Shown piece by piece: positions 33,566-44,994 of a DNA stretch of 64,000 bases. The notes beneath the pieces were generated by a model that saw nothing but the letters and a program-made list of their open reading frames with translations, ran no database searches and was not told where the DNA came from. Origin of the DNA: Marchantia polymorpha subsp. ruderalis. Taxonomy: Eukaryota; Streptophyta; Marchantiopsida; Marchantiales; Marchantiaceae. The stretch lies in NCBI GenBank assembly GCA_037833965.1, contig AP031358.1:12780001-12844000 (forward strand). Reading direction: 5' to 3'. The position numbers and the translations under genes were made by a program. The first letter of the stretch is position 1. Each line of letters opens with the position of its first letter.

Positions 33566-33976
33566 GGGAAGGGTTAGGAGCATAAGAAACACTTTCAACA
33601 CCACGAACCTCATCCTGCCGCTGAAGTCATTCATGTGCCCTCTGACGAAGGAGCTAGTTGTGGATCCGGTCATTCTAGTAACAGCGAGCGGGCATCGATA
33701 ACAGCGTGGTTCGCAGAAGGAAACACGACCGATATGACACTGAGACATATCGCTCAGTTGCTCCTGAGTGACTGAGCGATATGACACTGAGGCCAAAAAT
33801 TCCGGTCAGGCAGTCGATCGAGGAATGGCAGGGGCGCAATTACTGGATAGGTTTTCTCAGAGCGAAGTCCATGTTCCAGTCCGAGAGCGAAGGTGAACAA
33901 AAAGCTAAGCTCGATGATTTCATCGAGTTGTGCCCGAAGAACAGATTGGATCGTCCAAGAATGCCTCCTGGTCTAT
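33566..33976 (+). pseudogene. U-box ligase fragment, copy A, unit 2
   Basis: Same structure and same 11-bp deletion as unit 1. A G to C change at 33608 alters one codon before the U-box. Confidence 0.75.
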
Positions 33977-34041
33977 ATCGTGAAAGCCATGCTCGGTCGC
34001 TCCTACTCTCAAAAAGGGTGGGAGCTAAGCTCAGAGAGGGG

Positions 34042-34145
34042 GAGAGGGGCCATGAAAGCCCCTCTCACCCGTTCTCCTTTGCCCCATGAGAGGGGCAAGG
34101 GAGAACGTCTCTAAGCCCCCTTCCTCCGGAAGGGGGGTTAGAGAC
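34042..34145. repeat. Three consecutive hairpins, unit 2
   Basis: Copy of the unit 1 hairpin trio. Confidence 0.9.
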
Positions 34146-34259
34146 GGTTCGGGGGAAGGGACGACCCCTGTCCCCTGTCCCCTCGCGCGAAAAATGCCTG
34201 TCGCCAGCCTCTGTTCAGCAGAAATTCGTGCTCCGCCGTCTTCCCAATCTTCCAATAGC

Positions 34260-34407
34260 ACCATCTCCGTGGCCGTCAGTGCCCTCTCCTCTCCCCCTTG
34301 CGTCTCGCGTTGGAAGGACATGATCCCCGATCCCTCTCCGCCTCCGCCCATTTCCGGTCACGAGATCAAAACCCCTCGCTCAGGAATCGTGTGAGATCTC
34401 GATGGCG
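34260..34407 (+). repeat. 148-bp leader repeat, first copy, unit 2
   Basis: Copy of the unit 1 element. Confidence 0.8.
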
Positions 34408-35440
34408 TACGATTTCCCTTGTACTGCAGGTTCTGAGCACTGCCACCCGCCGGTGGAGCCCACGCTGGCCCCCTCTCCTCTCCGGTCGATTCGCGGGATA
34501 TTCTCTCGCTCGCTCCGCCGTTCGGTCTTAATCTCTCGGTCGACGTTCGAGGCACATCTTTGTCGCTTCCGTTCCTTGTTCCGTTCATCCCCCATCACGA
34601 TCTCACCCCACCTCGTAGGGTAGGAGGGTGCGACCTCGTACGGGACGCGATTCGCAGTGGATGACAACATTCGGTTCCGAGGCTCGGACGCGGCTCCGTC
34701 CCTTGGCTGGGACTCGAAGCAGGGAGGCTGTAATGATTGACGTACCGATCTGAGTCTCTTGCTTGGGAACTCCAGCCGGATGTACCCAAACAGGCCAATG
34801 CCGCTCTGTCTCTACCTGAGCAGGACCGGACAGACGCTCCGTCGGTCCCAAGGCTTGCGGTTTAGCGTGAGAACAACTCCATGAGGTGTTCCCAAGTGGT
34901 ACACCGTCCCGTGGTCCGTGGTCCGTGGCCCGTGGCCCGCAGCCTCTGACTATGACCCGAGGGAGGAGTTTCGCGCACCCTGTCAATTTGGGCTCAAGAT
35001 AGATCGACACCTCCCAATTTTAGCCGAGTGTTGTGCAGAGTTATCTCACGGCGAATGGACACTTGAAGATCCGGTCGACTGCTCAGAGTCCATAGACCAG
35101 GAGCTCCCTCAATTTCTGGCTACGAGCTGATTCGAGGCGTGACGAATTTTGAGGCCCACGGATCGTCGATGAGTCGGATCGAGCGGCACATGGTTCCGGG
35201 ACACATGGCTGAGTTTAATAGTTCTTCTGATATCAACAACGAACCAGCAAGGCTCTATCATGACAGAATTGACAAATTGCTCCTTTTGACAATGGTCAGC
35301 GACCGTCAGTGTCAAACAGGAAAACTATAAGAAAGGAGTCCATGCCAGTACGACCACCGGTAGTAGACTGACATGCTGGGATGTAATCTCATCCAAACGA
35401 ACACTGAACTAATTCACGGAGCACAGAGTGAAGAACTTAC
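34408..35440. other. C-rich stretch without a recognised gene, unit 2
   Basis: Copy of the unit 1 stretch. Confidence 0.5.
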
Positions 35441-35613
35441 CCAACTTTCAATTGCTGTTTGAATCCTGGAACTAGACTCCCTCCTTGTGCGTAGTAGCCT
35501 GCCTCTTGTAACCTCACCAACCCTGCGTGGGTATCTCTTTCGCCCAATTCTAACACCTCTTCGTGAGTACCGATCTCAATCAAGGTCCCGTTGTGCATGA
35601 CCCCGATGATAGC
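35441..35613 (-). pseudogene. ABCB-type transporter exon, unit 2
   Basis: Copy of the unit 1 exon remnant, with the same donor site and upstream stop. Confidence 0.75.
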
Positions 35614-35652
35614 CGTTCAAATCACTCTGTCAACGGATGAGATAGAATTTTT

Positions 35653-35688
35653 ACTTTGAATTTGAGTTTTGAAACTCAAATTCAAAGT
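35653..35688. repeat. Inverted repeat, 17-bp arms, unit 2
   Basis: Copy of the unit 1 inverted repeat. Confidence 0.95.
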
Positions 35689-35746
35689 TAAAATCACATT
35701 TCATCTTTGAACTTGAATCTTTGAAACGGCTGAAATTTCTTCAGAA

Positions 35747-35894
35747 ACCATCTCCGTGGCTGTCGGTGCCCTCTCCTCTCCCCCTTGCGTCTCGCGTTGG
35801 GGAGACATGATCCCCGATCCCTCTCCGCCTCCGCCCATTTCCGCCCACGAGATCAAAACCCCTCGCTCAGGAATCGTGCGAGATCTCGATGGCG
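35747..35894 (+). repeat. 148-bp leader repeat, second copy, unit 2
   Basis: Copy of the unit 1 element. Confidence 0.8.
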
Positions 35895-35927
35895 AACGAG
35901 CTCTCCTCTAATTACGATTTCTCGTCA

Positions 35928-36030
35928 ACGAATTTGCTGTCACCATTCATATGCACATACAATCAAACTCTCACAAACACATTCTCACACGAGCGAGGCC
36001 AAAGACGCCGAATGGTGACAGCAAATTCGT
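35928..36030. repeat. Fold-back of 103 bp, unit 2
   Basis: Copy of the unit 1 fold-back. Confidence 0.9.
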
Positions 36031-36253
36031 GTAAAACTAACAACACTAGAACACCTGAATGTCCTCAAGTCTTGAAAACAGATCCCGAGGTGGAATGGTG
36101 GGGAGTAGTAAGTGGGGATTGGACTTGGCCCCGGACTACTCTCCCGCAAGAATGACGGAAAAGAAAAAAGCTTCAAAGGTTTATATAGTCTTGGCTGGGT
36201 AGTCCTTTGTAACTCACATCTCCCCGATATTTGAAATTTGAAATGTTTTGCGC

Positions 36254-36342
36254 GGAAGTGGCCGATCCTGGATCCCTAGGTTGCTTTTAACACCACTCGA
36301 TGATACGGTTGGTATTAAAAGCAACCTAGATCGGCGACTTCC
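36254..36342. repeat. Fold-back of 89 bp, unit 2
   Basis: Copy of the unit 1 fold-back. Confidence 0.9.
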
Positions 36343-36565
36343 GGCAGCGGCTCAGAATGTAACTTTGTCTAACCGTATAGAAATGCAAATCCCATGCGGC
36401 TTGTTTCCATCGATAGGGATTGGCGCTGGACTCCGGCAGGAGCGAGTAATATAGCATTGAAGAAGATATTGAATAGGTCTAATAAATGTTGTAGAGCCAG
36501 AGTACAAAACAATGGACACATTGTTTAATATTCTCAAAAAGAGAATATAAACCTGTACAAGAATA

Positions 36566-37097
36566 GTTTAACCCTCCACCTCCTTAGTAATGTGCTTTCC
36601 ATGTTTATTTTAGATAAAGAGCAATAAATGTAACTTCAAGTTGGAATTTTTAATTATTTCTTCATACTCAATTATTCACTTTTTGAAAATTTACATTTTT
36701 TTACATTTACTATCTTTAAATCAAGTTGGTTTCTTTATTTATAATTGGATCGTTAGTTTTTGTTAAAAAAAGAAGAAGAATTCATGTGTGACCGCACACA
36801 TGTTAAGTCACAAGGGAGCTTGATAAGAATATTTTATACTTTAATTGAAAATATTTGTTCAAAAATTTTTTATAATAATGAACTTAAGCTACTTGATCAT
36901 ATACACTTAATCACATCCAAATTTATTTCATTTTCAAATTTACATAATTTACTTGATCTTTCATAGTAGAGTATTGGAAACCATGATTATTATATGTTTA
37001 GCTAATTCATGGCAGTTAGTCTGCTTGAAAACCATTTTTTTTGGTGCAATAAAATATGGGAATCAGTTCTTAAAGTTAGCCAGGGTGACAGTGTGAA
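36566..37097. other. AT-rich island before the satellite, unit 2
   Basis: Copy of the unit 1 island, with an A to T change at 36866. Confidence 0.7.
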
Positions 37098-37790
37098 GAC
37101 GAGGAAGAAAGTTATAACTCTTTAATAACAGTATTACTAATAAATCTAATCGTTTAATGAAAGACTTTGTAAATCCATTGATATCATGGGTATGAGGTCG
37201 AGGAAGAAAGTTATAACTCCTTAATAACAGTATTACTAATAAATCTAATCGTTTAATGAAAGACTTTGTAAATCCATTGATATCATGGGTATGAGGTCGA
37301 GGAAGAAAGTTATAACTCTTTAATAACAGTATTACTAATAAATCTAATCGTTTAATGAAAGACTTTGTAAATCCATTGATATCATGGGTATGAGGTCGAG
37401 GAAGAAAGTTATAACTCCTTAATAACAGTATTACTAATAAATCTAATCGTTTAATGAAAGACTTTGTAAATCCATTGATATCATGGGTATGAGGTCGAGG
37501 AAGAAAGTTATAACTCCTTAATAACAGTATTACTAATAAATCTAATCGTTTAATGAAAGACTTTGTAAATCCATTGATATCATGGGTATGAGGTCGAGGA
37601 AGAAAGTTATAACTCCTTAATAACAGTATTACTAATAAATCTAATCGTTTAATGAAAGACTTTGTAAATCCATTGATATCATGGGTATGAGGTCGAGGAA
37701 GAAAGTTATAACTCCTTAATAACAGTATTACTAATAAATCTAATCGTTTAATGAAAGACTTTGTAAATCCATTGATATCATGAGTATGAG
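37098..37790. repeat. 99-bp satellite, seven copies, unit 2
   Basis: One copy more than unit 1. The CTCTTT variant occurs in copies 1 and 3, which suggests the gain duplicated a two-copy block or converted one copy. Confidence 0.98.
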
Positions 37791-37908
37791 GTCGTGAGTG
37801 TTGTTGAAGAAAGATTGAAAGGAAATATAAAATTTAATATGATCACAAACTTAATTATTAAGTTATCTTAGCTATTTGAGAAGATTGTATAAATTCTGAC
37901 TCACATAG

Positions 37909-37924
37909 CCCTAAACCCTAAACC
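37909..37924. repeat. Telomere-like (CCCTAAA)2 motif, unit 2
   Basis: Copy of the unit 1 motif. Confidence 0.7.
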
Positions 37925-38055
37925 TCCAGTTCCACAATTGATGACCCAATCTTCCGCATTTCTATATCATTATCAACCGGAGTAGCCTGTTTGATCTATT
38001 CAAGTACAAAGACACGCAAAAGATTTCAGTTTTGGATTCGTTTAGTTTTCACTAA

Positions 38056-38106
38056 CTTATTCAACGAGTAGTTTAGTGTCCAATACGAAACTACTCGTTC
38101 AATAAG
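38056..38106. repeat. Inverted repeat, 19-bp arms, unit 2
   Basis: Copy of the unit 1 inverted repeat. Confidence 0.9.
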
Positions 38107-38255
38107 ATAAATTACTCGTTCAGTAAGTTACTAAGGGGAAAATAAATTACTCAGGGGATGTAACTTCAAACACTCATTACGGTCCTCTATGTAGATTGAG
38201 GAGGAAGATGGACTCGGAGTGTGTCTAGTGCCTTCGCAATCCTTTGACTCCAGAA

Positions 38256-38410
38256 TCGATTTGTCCTCGTGAAGTGAAGTCCCGGGAGGAGTATATAAGG
38301 CCCACCACTCTGCCCACTCTCTCCAGAGCCCGAAGTCGATTTGTCCTCGTGAAGTCCCGGGAGGAGTATATAACGACCACCACTCTGCCCACTCTCTCCA
38401 GAGCCCGAAG
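38256..38410 (+). promoter_or_regulatory. Tandemly duplicated core promoter, unit 2
   Basis: Copy of the unit 1 promoter pair. Confidence 0.6.
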
Positions 38411-38906
38411 CTGCTCGTAGATCTGAATCTGCAATTCAACTTCCTCTCACCATATCAAGTACCTTGGCGTAAATACAGAAGTCGATTCCCGTCTAGTCGC
38501 TGGACTGCAGATTTCGGCATTTTTCTCTTCTGTCGAATCTATTGGAGAATATTGGTTACCTTCTGGTACGTTATCGGCCCTGCGCGACTCGGTCAAGGAG
38601 GACTTCCAAGACTTAAACATCTTGATGTAAATTTCAGCCTGGGCTGTCATCGCTGATAGTACTCCGCTTGACTCCGGAAAGCCGTTTACACTGAATTCAG
38701 CGTGACAGAGCTGTCAGTTGTGAGTCGTGATCTATGCTTAGTCCTGACCCATTAGCATTCCGCACAGCATCAACTCATCCCTGCATTTTTATTATTTTTG
38801 ATTTTGTATCTCATCCTCCCGTAGCAGTGTCAAGGTTTGGAACTCTTGCTCTTAAGTTTCGAACTTAAGAGTCTTGAATTTCGAATTTGCCGAATTTCGA
38901 ATTTTT
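38411..38906. other. Spacer between promoter pair and VIT fragment, unit 2
   Basis: Copy of the unit 1 spacer. Confidence 0.5.
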
Positions 38907-38938
38907 GTTGTGCCGCCGGTGACCTCCGGCGGCACAAC
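38907..38938. repeat. GC-rich hairpin, unit 2
   Basis: Copy of the unit 1 hairpin. Confidence 0.95.
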
Positions 38939-38968
38939 GACTCTGGCAAATTCAAAATTTGAACGGAG

Positions 38969-39173
38969 GTCGAAGAAGGTTGAAATTTTGTACGGCCAGC
39001 TTCAGCAGAGGACCAGCGAAGAGAAGCATTTCACGGCGGGGGAGTTCGTTCGCGATGTGGTCATCGGTATGTCAGACGGGCTGACAGTTCCCTTCGCCCT
39101 GGCTGCGGGACTCTCTGGAGCGGCCGCCCCTTCTTCGATTGTAGTCACGGCCGGTCTGGCTGAGGTAGCAGCC
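38969..39173 (+). pseudogene. VIT1: VIT-family N-terminal fragment, unit 2
   Basis: Copy of the unit 1 fragment, with identical predicted residues. Confidence 0.8.
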
Positions 39174-39369
39174 TCGCATTCCTTTGCTTCATTCCGGACT
39201 CGATTTCTCGTCCCAGCCTCCCGCACCCGCCAGCAATCGACGTGGACCTTCGTCCCACTTGAGATGTGAGATCGAGCACAGTGCTCTTCATAAGCAACTC
39301 TACTTGTCCTGTAAACTGCCTGAAAGTTTCTGATGACGATGGGCCAGCAGGTGCAAGGTGGTTTAGAAT

Positions 39370-39507
39370 CTAGAAGATCAGAGTTTCGACGGGGCTAAGA
39401 GTGGTGGTGGTTGTGACTATTGCCCTCGGTTGGGCAGCCACTGGGCTCCATGCTGAGAGGACAACAGCAAATGCTGCGACCAGAAGGACGGCAGTCTTCG
39501 TCATCAT
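39370..39507 (-). CDS. Small secreted-peptide candidate, unit 2
   Basis: Same 45-codon frame as unit 1, with the same TATA spacing. Confidence 0.5.
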   Translation of the reverse strand: MMTKTAVLLVAAFAVVLSAWSPVAAQPRAIVTTTTTLSPVETLIF

Positions 39508-39621
39508 CGCTGCAGTTGCGGATACAAGCTAGAAGACTGAGATTCTGTGTGAGCTTAAGATCTAGAAGGTAGCAAGTCTGATTTCTGTGTCTTCTGGAGG
39601 AAAGATAATGGATGTCTCTCC

Positions 39622-39627
39622 TTTATA
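39622..39627 (-). promoter_or_regulatory. TATA box of the small secreted-peptide candidate, unit 2
   Basis: Copy of the unit 1 box. Confidence 0.5.
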
Positions 39628-39978
39628 GTCCCTTCAGAAGTGTTTCTTCCACTGATCCAGTCTGAACCCATGATCTGCATTTCGCGCTTGCCACATTATG
39701 CGCCATGTAACACCTGCCACCGAGGTTATCAAATGTCTTCTCTATTGAACTCAATATCGAGCTAATTTTTTTTTGTGTAAATTGAATACGGTCCTGTATA
39801 TTGTCTAGGTGGTTTGAAGCAACTGATACTTGATCTAACACCGCTGTGAACACGGATATATAGAAGTTTGACACTCCGTTTCTCGTCCAACCTCCCTACG
39901 AATGCTGAATTTAATAAGATGAATTTCATTTAGATTGCATTACATTACTATGTTCTCCGATTTACACGTAAAAGGTGT

Positions 39979-41513
39979 GACTGGTTGGAAGACTCACATA
40001 TCTAGCGTCTGAGCTATACCTGTATACCAAAGTTTGGACCATATATGTTCTTTTCCAATTATTAGAAAAATGTGCCCTTGTCGGACTAGATTATGAGATT
40101 CCCATCTTACAGTAGTCTCATGTGGGTCTTTGAAGTGAACTGGAAATACTCCAGTCTAAGAGTCCGTGATTAGTGTAGAGAGATTATTTCGATAACTTTA
40201 TCATCAGATCTCTTGACAAAGTACTTTTTATCTGGTTTTACTGCGTTCCGGCCAAGGTCCCTGCTTCTTGTGTGACGTAATTATGTGTCTCCATGTACGA
40301 CAGAAAGCATGTGAATGCATTATCGGTTTGCAAATTCTGAAAACTCATGCAAAAAATCGGGAATCAGGTGGCAGCGACATTTTAGTCCAGCTCAATTCTT
40401 TGAGAGCTGAGGTAGTAAAATTGTGTGACTTTCAATTGAGAAACTTTTTACGTAATTCGTGCGTGAATAGTCTAAAATTCAGATTGAACTATGCAGCCTT
40501 TGCACCCGCCTTTAGGTGAGGGCACATCAAGAGACAAGCAATCTCATCATTATCTCATCATCGAGCTCGCCTTCACGGCCAAAGTTCCTATATTTTTTGG
40601 ACAAATGACCTTTTGGGTCCCCTGATCTTACTTCATTACATTCCGCTGATTCTATGAACCATATCTGCTCCCTCCACCCATTTCATTGTATTCATTTGTA
40701 TGTACATTCATGGGACTATTAGATGTAAGAACATCATTCCAAGAAATGGGTGTTCTTACATCTAATAGTCCCATGAATGTACAAGAACTGCCTGACTGCA
40801 TTTGCAGTTGAAGTTGACTCGTTCTCTTAAAGCTGAATCAGTTCAATCTGAATAATCAAGGCCACATTATAACTCCTGAACTAAGTTGATCCATTTATAA
40901 GCCAACACAAAGTGGACCACAGCTGCCTCTTGACGGTGCGAATTCGCGCGAATCCGGTATGGAGAATAAAGAATCTGGTAGACATCCCGCAATGACTGGA
41001 CTTCCAGAACCAGAACGGGTATGGAGAATAAAGAATCTGGTAGACATCCCGCAATGACTGGACTTCCAGAACCAGAACGGCAACAGGCGACTGCCATCTC
41101 TAATGTTGTGTGCCTCGTGTAATATTGAGGATAGAACGTTTCAAACTGATCCGCGAACGAAGAAGTCAAAGCTTAATTCGTGAGCAGCTGCTACTACTTT
41201 TATCCCACAGGTCCTTCGTATGTGAACTGCTCAGACAAAATCTCAGCTTCTGGCTGGGATGAAATTCTTCAAAGTGAAATCATCGGAATGTGTCCGGAGG
41301 ATCTTCCCTGCTGACTTTACGCTTATATGAAGTGCTGACAATCAGCCGCATTACTGCGCCCCATTAAAAAACGTGTCGACGACTTTTAAGGTCATTTTAA
41401 GGTCCTCAGATTGAAACATCTTGGAAGCATGCTAGTCGGGGAATAGTGGCCCTATAATCTGAAATATAGTGCCTGTACTGAAATCGCTAGATATGTGAGT
41501 CTTCCAACCAGTC
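39979..41513 (+). mobile_element. TIR element, complete right copy, unit 2
   Basis: Copy of the unit 1 element with both terminal repeats, the internal palindrome and the 62-bp duplication. Confidence 0.8.
40702..40782. repeat. Inverted duplication inside the TIR element, unit 2
   Basis: Copy of the unit 1 inverted duplication. Confidence 0.95.
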
Positions 41514-41516
41514 CAA

Positions 41517-42025
41517 GGTCCAGTGCGACTGATACGGGACCGTTCAGCAAGCCGGTAATGGTGGCGACGAGACCAGTTGCGGCTGAGTTTAATTCGGGTA
41601 TCAAACAGAAATCAGTTTAATTCAGGTATCAAACAGAAATCAGATATAATTATGCCTGAGTTATCACTTGTGGTGATGCTAATTGCAGCTGTCAGACAAA
41701 TTTACCTCACAGAAATGGAGGTAAGAGCCCCGACCACAATGGTGGAGATGAGGTTCAGTGCGACTGATACGGTACCGTTCAGCAAGCCGGTAATGATGGC
41801 GACGAGACCAGTTGCGGCTGAGTTTAATTCGGGTATCAAACAGAAATCAGATATAATTATGCCTGAGTTATCACTTGTGGTGATGTTAATTGCAGCTGTC
41901 GACAAACCTCCCAATGAGAGCTTGAAAGATACTCACAGAAATGGAGGTAAGAGCCCCGACCACAGTGGTGAAGATGAGGTCCAGTGCGACTGATGCGGGA
42001 CCGTTCAGCAAGCCGGTAATGGCTG
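41517..42025 (-). pseudogene. Triplicated membrane-peptide exon, unit 2
   Basis: Copy of the unit 1 block. Confidence 0.5.
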
Positions 42026-42054
42026 TGTTGACTCCGAATTCCACCAACATTGAT

Positions 42055-42098
42055 ATCCGTGTCAACTCAGCCACAGTTGTGACTGAGTTGACACGGAT
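42055..42098. repeat. Inverted repeat, 16-bp arms, unit 2
   Basis: Copy of the unit 1 inverted repeat. Confidence 0.95.
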
Positions 42099-42216
42099 GA
42101 CAATGTTGGTGAAATTCGAAAGAGTGAGCACTTGTCCCACTTGCGATGTGACACCGAGCTCTGCCCAAGCAAGTCTACTTGGCCGTGGCGGCCTCAAAAT
42201 CTTCCAGAATCTGGAA

Positions 42217-42489
42217 GATCACACTCTGGGCTACACGTGGTATCCGGGCTGGCCGGGCTGTACTTCATCCGCGGGGGATCCGGCGAGCCTGGCTCTCTGC
42301 CCGAAGGACGGTACGAGATCCCGCTGGTCATCCAGGACAAGCAGTTCTACCCCAAATGGGTCCATCAACTTCGCCGCTGTCGCCCGCGCACCCGCAGTGG
42401 TGCCCGGCTTATTTCGGCGACACAATTCTGGTGAACGGCAAAGCCTGGGCCGTGTACCTCTTCCGCATTCTGAAAGCGGCCAATGCTCG
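42217..42489 (+). pseudogene. Multicopper oxidase fragment, unit 2
   Basis: Copy of the unit 1 fragment with the same deletions. Confidence 0.9.
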
Positions 42490-42805
42490 GTTTTCACTTG
42501 CACCAATTCCGAATTGACAGTATAAAATGACATGCAACTTCATCATTTTCGCACTGGTCGATGTGACGGGAGATCAGATGAGATGAGTATTCGCGTAACG
42601 AGAGAGAGGTTGTCCTTCTGGTTGTCTTCATTTTTCGTTCACATTCCCACATTGGTCGATGCGAGCCTCAAACACTAACCTCTGGCGACGAGGTTAGTGT
42701 TTGACTGACAAGTGCTGATGAGCTTCAAACGGGAGAAGGAAGAAGCCGCATTGAGGAAGGAGAGCGAGGAGGAAGCGACCTGATTCTTCCTACCTTCCCG
42801 ACTCT

Positions 42806-43025
42806 TCTAATCAGACGTATTGGGGAAGGGTTAGGAGCATAAGGAACACTGTCAACACCACCAAGCTCATCCTGCCGCTGAAGTCATTCATGTGCCCTCT
42901 GACGAAGGAGCCAATGGTGGATCCGGTCAGTCTAGTAACAGGCTCATGCTTCGAGCGGGCATCGATAACAGCGTGGTTCGCAGAAGGAAACACGATCGAT
43001 ATGAGAACCAAACTCATATCGAAAT
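42806..43025 (+). pseudogene. U-box E3 ligase fragment, copy B, unit 2
   Basis: Copy of the unit 1 fragment, identical U-box core. Confidence 0.8.
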
Positions 43026-43271
43026 GGGGTGTGGAGAAAGGTTATTTTTGGGTTGAATTTCTTTTCCAATTTCGAATTTTGAATCTCGAAGAAGAAGTGA
43101 GATTGAAAATTCAAATTCAAAATTCAAAACTTTCAAGCTCCAGTTTTCGCAGTAGATACCCATTGAGTTTCAATTCCTTGATAAAATAGTCGATTATCTG
43201 ACGTGAAGAATCTCGGCTTGCTTACACTGGAAAGAACCTGTCTGTAAGACAATATCGGATTTTCTTGGCAG

Positions 43272-44994
43272 GCTATTGCTGGGTTGGCTGCCGACGGCAG
43301 GCAAATTGTTACTTGTGCAAGAGCAGAAGCTGGAAATTACTTGGGGTTTGTTCCTTTACTGTCTTTGTTGTTTACTGTCACAGCTAAACACTGTCTAACG
43401 CTAATTACAGTTTCTTGACCACTTGATTGCTTTTATATAGCCGCACAAAATTCTTCCGGGTGTCGATGTAGTACGCCCGTTTCTATCTGTAGGTGTACTT
43501 GTGAATTCTGAACTTCGGTTTTTGCAGCTTTTACGGTGAAGAACTCCCCACCAAAGAGCTTTGCGACAGAGTCGCTTACTACGTGCATCTATGCACCCTT
43601 TACTGGTGGCTCCGGTCAGTATATTTGCGTTTGCTCCTAAGGAGCGCAGCTAGGAAGCACCTTTTTTGTTTCTTGCGGTTCCTGTTCGTTTCGCAAGCAT
43701 GAGCAAACGCATTTTAATTTCTCTGAAATCTCAACTTTGCTCTGAGGCAATAACACCCCCGATGACGTGTTGCACGGTTCAGTTCTAAGAGTGCTTCGTT
43801 TGTTCAGGCCATATGGTTCGGCCGCCATACTAGGTGGTTATGATCGGGATGGTCCTCAGTTGTACATGATTGAGCCCTCAGGTGTTGCTTATGTGAGTCT
43901 CATACACTTGTGAATGCTGTTTCTATAATCTTTTACGAATGTCTTATCTTTCGTGTCATCGTGAGATTTGATAAGATATTTCATTATTTGCCACAAACCG
44001 GAAATGCTCATTTGCGTTTTCTGAACGTATCTGTTCACCCTCTCTGCATGCAGCGGTACTTTGGTGCTGCAGTAGGAAAAGGGAGTGCCAAAACGTGAGT
44101 ATCTCACGTCTTCATATATGCAACTAAGTATATTTCAATTGCAAATAGAGTTGTTCTCTCGATGGTGTCTGGGTTACTTGAAAAGCTGTTTATTGTTTAG
44201 CAGACACCTCTGATGTACGATGCATTGGAAATTTGCATATGAAGACTTAGTTTTCTATAATCCATGTTAGTGAATAATGCCTCCGTAAATATGTCCTGCA
44301 GAGAGATTGAAAAGCTAAAGTTGTCCCAAATGACATGTCGAGAGGGTGTCATTGCTGTTGCAAAGATGTAAGTACACTGCCCAAGACGTGGATTGCATTG
44401 CCTTTGCTTTAGCTTTGTACTCTCTTGGTGAGACATCAGATGTCAGTGAGTATTAATAGGGTTGTGGTTACTCGCTGTATAACCCACTCTAGAGGAGACC
44501 AATATTTGAAGAATGTTGTACTTTTTCTATCTTCGTGTCTTATGTCGGTGATTGCCACCAGGTAGTATCCAATTTCTCTGTAAAACCCTATTCACCCTTG
44601 TGCGAGGCGAGAGAAATAAAGAATAAGCTTATTTTCTTGCAGTATTTACAATGTACACGATGAAGCTAAGGACAAAGCTTTTGAGCTAGAAATGAGCTGG
44701 ATCTGCGATGAATCAAAGCGTGAGCACCAACGGGTATGTGAATCTACTCCAGTCGAACCTAGAGGATATGAGCGCAAAAAATCAGTCTGCTGATAGGACT
44801 GACTTACTAGATAGACTTGATAAACGGAGTCCTGAATGTAACCAGACGACAGTGTTATGGATTTATAGTTTGCATGTTAAATATCCTCCTTTTATAATCG
44901 ATGTTCTCTGCTGCAGGTCCCTGCTGATCTTCTTGCGGAAGCCAAATGGGGAATGTGGGTGGTGTTGAGAAGAAGGATATTTCGCGGCTCCTGA
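43272..44994 (+). pseudogene. PAG1: 20S proteasome subunit alpha-7 (PAG1/PSMA3), 5'-truncated, unit 2
   Basis: Copy of the unit 1 fragment at a constant offset of 23,825 bp, with the same exon and intron boundaries. The equivalent in unit 3 lies outside the window. Confidence 0.88.
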